Notes: a model not told the origin generated them from the letters alone. A stretch of DNA of 64,000 nt from a virus (IMGVR_UViG_3300032236_001850:116392-180391); one strand, 5' to 3'; shown: positions 51,878 through 60,024, numbered from the stretch's first letter. Numbers and translations are program-made.

Positions 51878-52177
51878 ATGGAAAATATTAAACCTTACGA
51901 GTCATTCAATTTGGAACCAGAAGAAGTAAACGAAAACTTCTGGACTAAAATGTTTGGCAGACCCACAGTCGATGATGCTGCACATGACTCACTAAGAGGA
52001 AAAGGCTTCAGTCACAGAGGCAAGGACAGCGAGAGATCGGAAGACAACTACATCATGTTTGATGGTAACAAATTCTATCCAGATCAGATTGAGTATGATG
52101 ATTATCATTCAACCAAGGAACTTCCAAGAGTAGAGAATGGCAAACTCATCATAGCCAACCCAGCCTGGAGTATGTAA
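51878..52177 (+). CDS. leader-bearing hypothetical protein
   Basis: A 99-residue protein MENIKPYESFNLEPEEVNEN. The start is set by the late-type box; an upstream ATG at 51845 overlaps the box and is rejected. Single-gene unit with terminator. Not recognised. Confidence 0.7.
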   Translation: MENIKPYESFNLEPEEVNENFWTKMFGRPTVDDAAHDSLRGKGFSHRGKDSERSEDNYIMFDGNKFYPDQIEYDDYHSTKELPRVENGKLIIANPAWSM

Positions 52178-52189
52178 TCATATCACACA

Positions 52190-52220
52190 TAAAAAATCCA
52201 CCTTCACGGTGGATTTTTTA
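52190..52220. terminator. intrinsic terminator
   Basis: AAAAAATCCACC/GGTGGATTTTTT with a TTCAC loop between converging units. Confidence 0.85.
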
Positions 52221-52294
52221 TGACATTATCTCTAGGAACTCGGCCAATCCGAGCATATTACTAGGTGATATACGGATGGATTAAAATTAGATAA
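52220..52294 (+). pseudogene. possible relic of a WIKIR-tailed gene
   Basis: A short frame from ATG 52220 has an internal TAG and ends GWIKIR then TAA, overlapping the end of the minus-strand giant gene. The tail is identical to that of the intact genes downstream. It may be a decayed gene end or a coincidence. Confidence 0.3.
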
Positions 52295-54218
52295 ATCCTC
52301 TTTTTAATAATTTACCAATCTTTCCGGCGTCCGTTATTCCAGTTCTTTTTATAACACCAGCTTTTACATCAGGATGCGAGTCTAGCATATAAATATCCAA
52401 TGGCATCTTTTTAAAATAATCATCCAAAGCAGAGTCACCTATAATCGAATCAAGAAGCGTAAATGTTTCCGGATGTTCCTTAAAAAACTCTATAAATCTA
52501 CCCACATCCCATCGACCCTCATTCTGCATAATATATTTTTTACCATTTATATCAAATGAAAAATACTCACCAATCTCATCAGGTAACCCCTTAAGTGATT
52601 TCAAATTGTTACCTGTACAAATAAAATATCCTCCGACCTCCCCCGGTGCTCCTTCTAAGGATTCAAGATTGTTATCATAACATTGGAAGCTTCTACCAAC
52701 GATTTCAGGTGCTCCCTCCAGAGTCTTTAATTTGTTTTTTGCACACACAAATGAATTCTGGATTTCCCTAGGTGCTCCCTTCAATGACACAAGTTTGTTA
52801 TCATTACAAAAGAAGCCAAAGGAAAATTGAGGTGCTCCCTCCAATGAGGTTAACTCGTTACTGGTACAACTGTATTCACCCTCAACTATCTCCGGACCTC
52901 CTTTTAATGACTTCAGCTTGTTTTCTTGACACTCAAACCTACCGGCCACCGTTCTAGGTCCTCCCTCCAGTGATTCTAGTTTATTCTTATTGCAAGTGAA
53001 ATTACCATTAACAATTTGAGGTGCACCTTCAAGGGTTTTCAAATTGTTGTCTGAACAATCGAAACCATCCACCGTTTGTGGTGAACCTATTAACGATTCT
53101 AGATTACTATTATTACAAGCTAAACTTTTCACTTTCTCTGGTGCTCCCATCAGGTTTTTTAAATTGTTGTATGAACAATTGAAACCACCATCCACCGTTT
53201 GTGGTGCTCCTTTTAGTGATGTTATATTATTTCTAGAACAGTTGAAATCTCCAGTAACGTGACCAAATTCAATGCCTTGGAAATTTCTTATTCCCCAGTC
53301 ATTACATCTAAAAGTTCCTTTTATGTCCACAAGTCCAGTCTCCTCATTTATTTTCCATTCCCCACTAGTGCACTCGTTCAACCATTTAACTTTATTCGAT
53401 TCCCTTCCAGTTCCACTAAGATCTTTAATTCCGGTTCTTTTTAGCACACCACTCTTTAAATCGGGAAGGTCGTCTAGTAGATATAAGTCCTCAGGATTCT
53501 CAGTGAAATGATTGTCAAGTATATTCTCAATTTTTTTACCGTTTACTATTCCAAGATCGGAAAGACATGTCATCACATCCATATCATCTAATTTAATAGC
53601 GATACGAACAAGGTCAGCAGCAAGATCAGATTTTATCTTAGAATTAAGAACAACCCCAGCTTTAATACCAGGAATTGACAGCAGAAATTCAAGTTGTTTG
53701 AATTGTCTATAAATTTTGTAAATACCAGAATTTCCAGTAGGAAATCCTCTACTGTCACTGTTTGATGATGTTCTTAATTCTTCCTTAGATAGCTTATCTA
53801 GGATTCTTTTGATCGAAAGATTTAGTCCATAGAATTGTCCATTAAAAACAGCTTCCTTCAATGTAGAATATGAGATCTTTGAAACATATGTCATTTGTGC
53901 AATACTATACAATATCAACTTTGTCATTGCATCGTTCATCTCCTCTTGTGTGGAGAAAGGCATATCTTTCTCAATTGTAAAACTTCCATAAATCAGGTTG
54001 ACCTTTCCATCACCGGAAGGCTTTAATGAACATGAGTAGGAGGTTCCAAAATTATATTCTCTCACCCCCAGGGAACTACTCTTGGCACCATCTCCCAAAA
54101 ATTTCCTAGCCTTCTTATAAATAGGAAGTTTACTCAATGTTTCAAAAGACGGAAACTCCTCCTTGTCCTTTTTGGTTGCGCCTTCAAACAACTCATTAAA
54201 TGTTTTTATTCTTCTCAT
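52287..54218 (-). CDS. large LRR-like fusion protein with capsid-targeting-like leader
   Basis: The 643-residue protein starts MRRIKTFNELFEGATKKDKE (candidate LFE/G). Residues about 1-235 match the 56305 protein (DGKVNLIYGSFTIEKDMPFS and QEEM). At about 235-275 an internal copy of the IGR-type module appears (NPEDLYLLDDLPDLKSGVL, KRTGIKD). Eleven LRR-like repeats of about 20 residues (consensus GxFxCxxNxLxSLEGAPxxV) follow, resembling the 9684 protein. A second module closes the protein (AGVIKRTGITDAGKIGKLLK). It looks like a fusion of two family members. Cargo role is inferred. Confidence 0.82.
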   Translation of the reverse strand: MRRIKTFNELFEGATKKDKEEFPSFETLSKLPIYKKARKFLGDGAKSSSLGVREYNFGTSYSCSLKPSGDGKVNLIYGSFTIEKDMPFSTQEEMNDAMTKLILYSIAQMTYVSKISYSTLKEAVFNGQFYGLNLSIKRILDKLSKEELRTSSNSDSRGFPTGNSGIYKIYRQFKQLEFLLSIPGIKAGVVLNSKIKSDLAADLVRIAIKLDDMDVMTCLSDLGIVNGKKIENILDNHFTENPEDLYLLDDLPDLKSGVLKRTGIKDLSGTGRESNKVKWLNECTSGEWKINEETGLVDIKGTFRCNDWGIRNFQGIEFGHVTGDFNCSRNNITSLKGAPQTVDGGFNCSYNNLKNLMGAPEKVKSLACNNSNLESLIGSPQTVDGFDCSDNNLKTLEGAPQIVNGNFTCNKNKLESLEGGPRTVAGRFECQENKLKSLKGGPEIVEGEYSCTSNELTSLEGAPQFSFGFFCNDNKLVSLKGAPREIQNSFVCAKNKLKTLEGAPEIVGRSFQCYDNNLESLEGAPGEVGGYFICTGNNLKSLKGLPDEIGEYFSFDINGKKYIMQNEGRWDVGRFIEFFKEHPETFTLLDSIIGDSALDDYFKKMPLDIYMLDSHPDVKAGVIKRTGITDAGKIGKLLKRGFI

Positions 54219-54221
54219 CCG

Positions 54222-54230
54222 TTATATATC
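54222..54230 (-). promoter_or_regulatory. late-type box GATATATAA, 3 bases from the start codon
   Basis: Minus-strand GATATATAA, CGG, then ATG of the giant LRR-like gene. Confidence 0.58.
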
Positions 54231-54341
54231 CAAATTAAATGAAACTACATATACCCATGTGGCAATCACAGACTGAAATACATAGATAAAATAGAATCAA
54301 AAGAACCTCATTCGAAGTGAACCTGTCTAAAATCCGATACC

Positions 54342-54350
54342 GATATATAC
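54342..54350 (+). promoter_or_regulatory. late-type box GATATATAC, 3 bases from the start codon
   Basis: GATATATAC, AAA, then ATG at 54354. The region 54231-54341 between the two divergent boxes shows nothing else. Confidence 0.58.
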
Positions 54351-54353
54351 AAA

Positions 54354-54761
54354 ATGAAACACATCAACACATTCTACCAACACATTAACGAATCAAAATC
54401 TCAAATAGCGGAAGCCATAGAGGTTAACGCAGATGAATTTGAATCAGCCGGTTCAAAAGAAGGAAATTTCATGGTTAATTTTCCAAAGGAAGATGTTGAA
54501 ATTTTGAAGGATTTGAGTGAATTGATTGGATTTGAATGCGTTTCACAAGTTGGCATATTTCTAATGGTTACTAGAGATCCAAGCACTAGAGAAAAACCAT
54601 TGGCATATTTTTCTAAAACCGCTAAATTATACAGAATGGAAATATACCCGAAGGAGCTTACCTGAGATAAATTATACTACTTGGGTGATTCACCAGAATC
54701 ATTGATGGCTGTTTTCCTCAGCTATGTTGGATGGAGACCAGAGTGGATTAAAATAAGATAA
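54354..54761 (+). pseudogene. leader-bearing protein interrupted by an in-frame TGA
   Basis: The frame MKHINTFYQHINESKSQIAE runs 103 codons to TGA at 54663-54665. The same frame then continues for 31 codons (YYLGDSPESLMAVFLSYVGW then RPEWIKIR) to TAA at 54761. The downstream part carries the WIKIR tail of the intact family members, so TGA replaced a sense codon (one change from TGG) or is read through. The first 103 residues are likely still made. Confidence 0.65.
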
Positions 54762-54765
54762 TCAA

Positions 54766-55193
54766 ATGAAACACATACATACATTCTACCAACACATCAA
54801 CGAATCTCAACTCGAAATAGAATCGACCAATCTACCGGATGGGGTAAAAGAGATTGATGAAGAGGAACTTAAAAAATGGGGAAAAAAGCCACACAAATTC
54901 TTACCATCGGGGATGATGAAGCATTTAAACAGTTTAAAAATTGGACTGGAGTGACCAAATCTGAGGATCCCCGGGATTTGCTAGTCCTTAAATCATCATC
55001 CACCTCAGAGGAATATCAATGGTGCTTTGTTCTTTGGACCAAGGAAGAAGATGAGGAGAAAGCAAGACGATTTCTTTCAAGAACACTAGAGGGTGTTTTT
55101 GTAACATACATTATCACCTCACCGTCACAAAAAGTTAGAGAGCAGCTAATGCACTACATCAACGATTATGTTAAATGGATCAAAATCAGATAG
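54766..55193 (+). pseudogene. leader-bearing WIKIR protein split by a -1 shift at A-AAA-AAG
   Basis: The frame MKHIHTFYQHINESQLEIES reaches GGA AAA AAG at 54880-54888 and soon stops (54954). Moving back one base there joins it to the frame that runs to 55193 and ends VKWIKIR, giving ELKKWGKKATQILTIGDDEA across the junction. A-AAA-AAG is the classical bacterial -1 slippery heptamer. Programmed frameshifting, an indel in the A run, or a sequencing error are the options. Intact length would be about 142 residues. Confidence 0.65.
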
Positions 55194-55214
55194 ACAAATA
55201 AAACATAGACAATA

Positions 55215-55655
55215 ATGAAAAACTTAATGATTTTTACTGATTTTTTAAAAGAATCAATTAATTCAGGTGGAATGCCACATCGAAGATATGAAGAAATAAC
55301 TAAAGATCAATGGCGAGAGAAAAAAGAAACACTCCAATGTGTTAGCTTGACAAATGATGAGATAGAGTCAATAGATGAAATATATGAATTTATAAGGGAT
55401 GTTATATACCCAAAAGCAGAAAGAATAAAGTTTTGGGAGTTTTCTCAGAAAGACACTCAATATCTCATCGAAATACGTGATTTAAACATTATGATTACTA
55501 AATATTCACCATCAATGTGGTTAATTTTTACTAATAGGAATGAGGATGTAGAAGATGAACATTTTTATATTGCAACTTCATTAAAGGAAACAATCGATCT
55601 TACAGCATATCTTGCGGGTGAATTATTTCATATCGAATGGATCAAAATAAGATAG
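55215..55655 (+). CDS. leader-bearing protein ending WIKIR
   Basis: A 146-residue protein MKNLMIFTDFLKESINSGGM (candidate LKE/S) ending IEWIKIR. Intact relative of the two damaged genes before it (shares a T-x-x-T/AYLAGEL-type end before the tail). Not recognised otherwise. Confidence 0.75.
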   Translation: MKNLMIFTDFLKESINSGGMPHRRYEEITKDQWREKKETLQCVSLTNDEIESIDEIYEFIRDVIYPKAERIKFWEFSQKDTQYLIEIRDLNIMITKYSPSMWLIFTNRNEDVEDEHFYIATSLKETIDLTAYLAGELFHIEWIKIR

Positions 55656-55659
55656 AAGA

Positions 55660-56292
55660 ATGAAACACATCCATACATTCTCACAACACATCAACGAGAG
55701 CTCCTCTCAGGAGATCATGGACTTCTGCAAGAAGTACAAGATTTCAATTGAACAGTTTAGAGGACAGGAGGAAATCCCAGGTGATTTTAGAAAACTTTCA
55801 AATCTAAAATCCATTCCTTCAGGTTTCAACCCAAAGGTTGAAGGGAATCTGACTCTTTCCTCGATTTACAGCTTACCTGATGGGTTTTCACCCGTTGTTG
55901 GTGGAGATCTGGAACTGCATGAACTGAATCATTTGCCAGAGGGATTCTCACCCACTGTGGGAAGAGATCTACATCTGAACTATCTAAATCGTATTCCATA
56001 TGAATTCACTGTTAATGTGGGAGACAATCTGATTTTAGATAATGTGTATGAGGTTGGGAAGGGATTCTCACCCACTGTGGGCGGCAATCTGGATCTAGGA
56101 TCACTCAGAATTTATGCGGAAGGATTCTCACCCATCGTGGGCGGGAATCTAATCTTAAATAAAATGGAAAGCATTCCGCTAAAAGGTGTTTCGCTAAAAG
56201 GAGTTAAAGGAAAGATAGAACTTTTTCACAATTACAATCGTGTAAATCTAGAAACCATAGCGGGTGATATAAAATGGATCAAAATAAGATAG
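55660..56292 (+). CDS. leader-bearing repeat protein ending WIKIR
   Basis: A 210-residue protein MKHIHTFSQHINESSSQEIM (candidate INE/S). Five to six LRR-like repeats of about 20-22 residues (GFSPTVGGDLxLxxLxxLP; about 55-175) precede the end IKWIKIR. Carries both signals. The repeats differ from the LEGAP type at 52287. Confidence 0.78.
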   Translation: MKHIHTFSQHINESSSQEIMDFCKKYKISIEQFRGQEEIPGDFRKLSNLKSIPSGFNPKVEGNLTLSSIYSLPDGFSPVVGGDLELHELNHLPEGFSPTVGRDLHLNYLNRIPYEFTVNVGDNLILDNVYEVGKGFSPTVGGNLDLGSLRIYAEGFSPIVGGNLILNKMESIPLKGVSLKGVKGKIELFHNYNRVNLETIAGDIKWIKIR

Positions 56293-56301
56293 GGTATATA
56301 G
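56293..56301 (+). promoter_or_regulatory. variant late-type box GGTATATAG, 3 bases from the start codon
   Basis: GGTATATAG, CAC, then ATG at 56305. Same spacing as the canonical boxes. Confidence 0.45.
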
Positions 56302-56304
56302 CAC

Positions 56305-57126
56305 ATGAAAAGAATACTAACATTCCACCAGCTATTTGAAGCAGCCAAACCAAAGGACACATCTTGGATGCCAACCCCCGCGGAGATAAGTCAATTGGAA
56401 ATTTTTCAAAATCTGAGAGATGATCATCTTATACGTTTATCCGAACCATACCTCTTAACACAGGGTCAGATAGAAAGGAATGTGAGATCAATAAGTTTTT
56501 CAACAGACACCAATAACCTTTATAGACTGGAGCCAAATTCAGATGGCACAATCAACATCAAATTTGGAAGAAGCTACATAGCCAAAAATAAGCCTTTCAA
56601 AAACCAGGAGGAAATGACGGATGTTATTATTTACTTAATGATCGTAACAATAGCAATTTATGATCCTGTATGGAGTCGTAAGCCACACAATCCACCCAAA
56701 AGAACTCCTTTCAATGACGATCACGTGAAACTAAATGGGGAATTGGAGAGAGGTGATCTCGAAGGCTTGCTAAACGGCATCACAGAGCTTATGAAATCCA
56801 AATTTGGATTCTGTGAGGAAAGACTGGTCCAGATTGCGATCATTCTGATGTGGTACATGAAGTCAGCCACACAGGAGGCAAAAAACAACTTCATAAAGCA
56901 ACTGATCGTCAATGTGACAGCAGAGAGAATGTTCTTGCATTGGTGCCATCTGCCTAAAATTTTATCTCATCGCCAACCCTTCGTGTCGATGCCTGCAGTT
57001 ACGGAAGGTCTCTCCATGGCATTCTCAGATTTTCTTAATAACAATGGGGATGCTCCAATGCCACCAGCTCTGGGGGAGTTCCTTTCCAAGATAACCGATG
57101 GGTTCAGATGGATTAAAATCAGATAA
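56305..57126 (+). CDS. leader-bearing protein ending WIKIR, related to the LRR giant
   Basis: A 273-residue protein MKRILTFHQLFEAAKPKDTS (candidate LFE/A). Residues about 70-115 (LEPNSDGTINIKFGRSYIAK and PFKNQEEM) match the N-terminal half of the 52287 protein. Ends FRWIKIR. Function is unknown. Confidence 0.77.
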   Translation: MKRILTFHQLFEAAKPKDTSWMPTPAEISQLEIFQNLRDDHLIRLSEPYLLTQGQIERNVRSISFSTDTNNLYRLEPNSDGTINIKFGRSYIAKNKPFKNQEEMTDVIIYLMIVTIAIYDPVWSRKPHNPPKRTPFNDDHVKLNGELERGDLEGLLNGITELMKSKFGFCEERLVQIAIILMWYMKSATQEAKNNFIKQLIVNVTAERMFLHWCHLPKILSHRQPFVSMPAVTEGLSMAFSDFLNNNGDAPMPPALGEFLSKITDGFRWIKIR

Positions 57127-57158
57127 CCAGATAAATAAATCATCACTGATTAAAGTGG

Positions 57159-57167
57159 GATATATAA
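57159..57167 (+). promoter_or_regulatory. late-type box GATATATAA
   Basis: 18 bases before the start at 57186. Confidence 0.58.
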
Positions 57168-57185
57168 ATAAAATAAAACCAAAAA

Positions 57186-57671
57186 ATGAAACACCTAATC
57201 GCCTTTGAGATTTTTGAAAATGAGAATATGGAATCTCTAATTCCTAAAATTGCTATTTTTAGCGAGGGTGACTACTATAAACTAAAGGAATATATAAAAT
57301 CCAATAACATAAAGACTGATCTCATTCCCCACCATTTCCCATACGAGGAATATTACAGAGATAATATTAAACGTGGTCAGAGGGGCAATAATTTTTTCTA
57401 TATCATCAACGATAAGGTTATGTTGTACCCAAGTCCAGGATACGATAAAAAATTGAAAAAACTAACAGATAGGGATCTAAATTTTCCTAAATCCCACAGA
57501 GCTGCATACATTAAAGATTTCAGAAACATCCCACTAGAGGAACTTTACAACAACTCGGAAGAAATACTTGGGTACTCAATATTCCTACTGGACAAACTTA
57601 TAACAAAGGCGAAGCAAATGACAAGAAGCAAATTAACACCATTTGAGGTGACTCTATTCGATAGAGATTAG
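57186..57671 (+). CDS. leader-bearing hypothetical protein
   Basis: A 161-residue protein MKHLIAFEIFENENMESLIP (candidate IFE/N). Basic C-terminal half. No WIKIR tail. Not recognised. Confidence 0.73.
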   Translation: MKHLIAFEIFENENMESLIPKIAIFSEGDYYKLKEYIKSNNIKTDLIPHHFPYEEYYRDNIKRGQRGNNFFYIINDKVMLYPSPGYDKKLKKLTDRDLNFPKSHRAAYIKDFRNIPLEELYNNSEEILGYSIFLLDKLITKAKQMTRSKLTPFEVTLFDRD

Positions 57672-57674
57672 CAC

Positions 57675-58130
57675 ATGAAACACATACACACATTTCACCA
57701 ACACGTCAACGAATCCCAATCTCTACCTTCAGGGGTAAGCAAGGTGACAGCCGATGAGTATACAAAACAAAAATGTGTTCCTCTATCCCAGGAGGAAACT
57801 GAAAACATCTTATTCTTAACTAATATAGTGGAACTTGCTTCTTCGACAGATCCACAGAGGAAAAACGCGGATAGCGAGGACAATCAGATCTATCTTTGCG
57901 CTGGTTTTTATCCTTATGGAGCTATTCCGCCATGGGCATTCTTCGGAAAGTCAAAGTCAGGAATTTACTATCTATCAGCTAATCCCACACGATTAACGGA
58001 CACAGAAGGCCAGGAAAGCAACTATTACGCTGCAAACTCATTGCAACCTCTAATTTCAATTGCTCTTGATATGTTCATTAAACTTGGAATGGTTGATACC
58101 TCCGGAATCAGCTGGATCGAAATCAAGTAA
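57675..58130 (+). CDS. leader-bearing protein ending WIEIK
   Basis: A 151-residue protein MKHIHTFHQHVNESQSLPSG (candidate VNE/S) ending ISWIEIK. Aromatic-rich middle (YPYGAIPPWAFFGKSKSGIY). Belongs with the 54354/54766/55215 group by both ends. Confidence 0.75.
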   Translation: MKHIHTFHQHVNESQSLPSGVSKVTADEYTKQKCVPLSQEETENILFLTNIVELASSTDPQRKNADSEDNQIYLCAGFYPYGAIPPWAFFGKSKSGIYYLSANPTRLTDTEGQESNYYAANSLQPLISIALDMFIKLGMVDTSGISWIEIK

Positions 58131-58262
58131 ACCTCTAAGGGGCCGGCCACCGGAGATCTAACATCCAACATCATTATAGCACGTTTAAGGGACAATAATC
58201 TACAAACCCATATCTACATCTTATTAGAGAGATATAAACAAGCTACACTCAAATAAACAACC

Positions 58263-58271
58263 GCATATAAG
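58263..58271 (+). promoter_or_regulatory. variant late-type box GCATATAAG, 3 bases from the start codon
   Basis: GCATATAAG, CAT, then ATG at 58275. The preceding 130 bases hold a GC-rich GGGGCCGGCC patch and nothing else evident. Confidence 0.4.
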
Positions 58272-58274
58272 CAT

Positions 58275-58637
58275 ATGAAACACATCCTACATATAGACAC
58301 GTATCAACACATGAACGAGTCAATAACAAACCCATCATGGGAGAGAGAAGGCACAAGAGTCACACTGGCAGATATAGAGCCACACCTAGAAGAGGAGTTG
58401 CTAATCCAACCGGACTCCATAGCACATCTACTCATACCCACAGAGAGGGATCCTAGAAGAGTGGCACAAGCCAATCTGGATCACCCAATCATACTCACAA
58501 GAGACAAGGGCCAGCTCACAAGCATACTAGATGGACAACACAGAGTCACAAAAGCCATAGAGCAAGGCAAGTGGGTAAAGGCAAGACAACTCGATCTAGA
58601 CACAGTCCCAGAACACATAGCCAAGGTGCTCAGATAA
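58275..58637 (+). CDS. leader-bearing ParB-like domain protein
   Basis: A 120-residue protein MKHILHIDTYQHMNESITNP (candidate MNE/S). The rest has the ParB/Srx-like pattern PIILTRDKGQLTSILDGQHR (DGQHR at 86-90) followed by VTKAIEQGKWVKARQLD. ParB-like domains bind nucleotide (CTP) or act as nucleases and kinases. A packaged ParB-like effector would be unusual. Confidence 0.72.
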   Translation: MKHILHIDTYQHMNESITNPSWEREGTRVTLADIEPHLEEELLIQPDSIAHLLIPTERDPRRVAQANLDHPIILTRDKGQLTSILDGQHRVTKAIEQGKWVKARQLDLDTVPEHIAKVLR

Positions 58638-59140
58638 CCCAACTCTCATAGAGGCATTCTAAAGGGACTTAGGAAGCAAACCATATAGAGAGATAGTCAG
58701 AATAATATAACACAGACACGGCCAGGTAATCGCGTTTAACGACCCCCTTCGGAAGCCCCTCTGCATGTGTGAGTTACCACCCAGGGCTGTCCCAACAAGA
58801 TTTCCTCGTCGCCCCGATTTCCCATTTCATTCCACTTCTCTCCACTTTGTTCCACTGGGCAAGAGTTTCCACACAGAAACCCACGTTTTCTTTAGGAAAA
58901 ACCAAATCTTTTATATATCCGTGATTTTGGGACGAGGTTCCCTGAACACCCATCACTATCTCGCCCCGAACCATGCCTCTTCCCTACATCTCTCTATGTG
59001 GAATGGATCTCCTGCCTCTCTATTAGAGACGGAACATTCTATGTGGCATTATCTCTCTATGCTCTCTCTATAGGAATGACTACCGGGTTGGCCGGCCCTC
59101 ACCCCTATCTTGGCCCCAAATTCCCCCATTGCCGGCAGAG
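58638..59140. other. 500-base stretch without a convincing gene, composition outlier
   Basis: The plus strand is unusually pyrimidine- and GC-rich (for example TTCCACTTCTCTCCACTTTG), unlike flanking genes. It contains repeated CTCTCTAT units around 58990-59070, a GGCCGGCC patch near 59092 that also occurs near 58142, and a minus-strand GATATATAA at 58911-58919 with only a doubtful reading frame beyond. Could hold an RNA, an origin or packaging signal. Confidence 0.5.
58911..58919 (-). promoter_or_regulatory. orphan late-type box GATATATAA
   Basis: A minus-strand box without a clear gene behind it; a non-coding transcript is possible. Confidence 0.35.
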
Positions 59141-59149
59141 GATATATAG
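59141..59149 (+). promoter_or_regulatory. late-type box GATATATAG, 3 bases from the start codon
   Basis: GATATATAG, TGT, then ATG at 59153. Confidence 0.58.
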
Positions 59150-59152
59150 TGT

Positions 59153-59794
59153 ATGAGACACCTTAAGATTTTTGAAATGAACCCAGCCTTCTACGAGGAT
59201 CCACCGGAACCAAAACGTGAGGGAGCGGATGTGGAGTACCCAGAGCATGAGCAGCTCTTCTCCCCTGTGTTCTGCCATGAGGGGTATCCAGAAGAAGATA
59301 AAGTCAGAGGAGAGAAAGGTTACCCTGACTTTGCCATAGTGATGGACAAGACACCTCAGAAAGCCATATGGGTTGTGAGAGATATTGACGATGTCATTCC
59401 CGAGAGCTACCTGACCTATTGGGAAACGTCCGAAGGAGGCGAGCATGTCCAAGACACCAACTCCATCCTGAACTTTGCCACTGACGAATTCAAAGCCGGT
59501 AGATGGGTGGATGGCTTTGATGCTTGGGACGAGGATGAATGGGCAGTGGATCTTGTGAAGATCACCACTGTGGAAGATGTGGATTCCCTTATCCAAGATC
59601 TCTCCAACTTCATTAACCCGAGCCACGCCTCCTACTATGGCAAGGTGAGAAATCCCAAGATCAAAGATCACTACAGAATTAGTCACGTTCCAGGTGAGGG
59701 CGAGATCTCTTTGGCGAAGAGAGCAATCAGAGCGCTAGAGATATACAAGAGAAGGATTGAATCAAACACCGTCGGCGGGTCCACACCGGCTTAA
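59153..59794 (+). CDS. leader-bearing hypothetical protein
   Basis: A 213-residue protein MRHLKIFEMNPAFYEDPPEP, acidic, with a region VMDKTPQKAIWVVRDIDDVI. A long reading frame on the opposite strand is a shadow: only this strand has the box and the leader. Codon choice is more GC-rich than in neighbours, as in the preceding stretch. Not recognised. Confidence 0.72.
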   Translation: MRHLKIFEMNPAFYEDPPEPKREGADVEYPEHEQLFSPVFCHEGYPEEDKVRGEKGYPDFAIVMDKTPQKAIWVVRDIDDVIPESYLTYWETSEGGEHVQDTNSILNFATDEFKAGRWVDGFDAWDEDEWAVDLVKITTVEDVDSLIQDLSNFINPSHASYYGKVRNPKIKDHYRISHVPGEGEISLAKRAIRALEIYKRRIESNTVGGSTPA

Positions 59795-59884
59795 TCCCAG
59801 CCCACTATGGAGTCCACTCTCCCAAGTCCAGTCCGGAACCCGGCCTCATGAATGGCCTTTCATTTTTCAAAAACAAAAGTAATA

Positions 59885-59924
59885 AAAATCCTCGAGATAA
59901 AAAAATATTTCGAGGATTTTTTTT
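59885..59924 (+). terminator. terminator fused to the next promoter
   Basis: AAATCCTCGA pairs with TCGAGGATTT; the following T run is also the promoter T-tract. Confidence 0.7.
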
Positions 59925-59950
59925 ATTCGAAAGGATTTTGTATATTTGCA
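59917..59950 (+). promoter_or_regulatory. early-type promoter
   Basis: TTTTTTTTATTCGAAAGGAT, then TATATTTGC; the transcript would begin just before the palindromic repeat at 59975. Confidence 0.75.
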
Positions 59951-59974
59951 ATGTAAACAATAAGGCCCCAGGTA

Positions 59975-59999
59975 CATACTATGTTACTAACATACTATG
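59975..59999. repeat. 25-base palindromic element, copy 2
   Basis: CATAC, TATGTTACTAACATA, CTATG. It lies in the leader between the promoter and the membrane-protein start. The following bases (TCTGAGACCACGGCAAACAC) are partly repeated after copy 3. Confidence 0.75.
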
Positions 60000-60024
60000 T
60001 CTGAGACCACGGCAAACACGAACT

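Noticed and set aside
52287-54218. CRISPR-like array suggested by regularly spaced repeats around 52600-53250
   Set aside because: The repeats are coding LRR-like units of about 60 bases with variable sequence and an intact reading frame.
54354-54761. TGA recoded as a sense codon in this phage
   Set aside because: Several intact genes here end in TGA (for example 37064 and 46618) and TAG and TAA are also used as stops, so the standard code applies.
58765-59073. Reading frames in the compositional island (plus 58765-59073, minus 58774-58974)
   Set aside because: No promoter-start arrangement, no recognisable motif and low-complexity residues; the minus box at 58911 lies inside the frame, not before it.
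59105-59686. 193-residue minus-strand reading frame
   Set aside because: It is antisense to the leader-bearing gene at 59153, which has the late box and the family start; the minus frame has neither.
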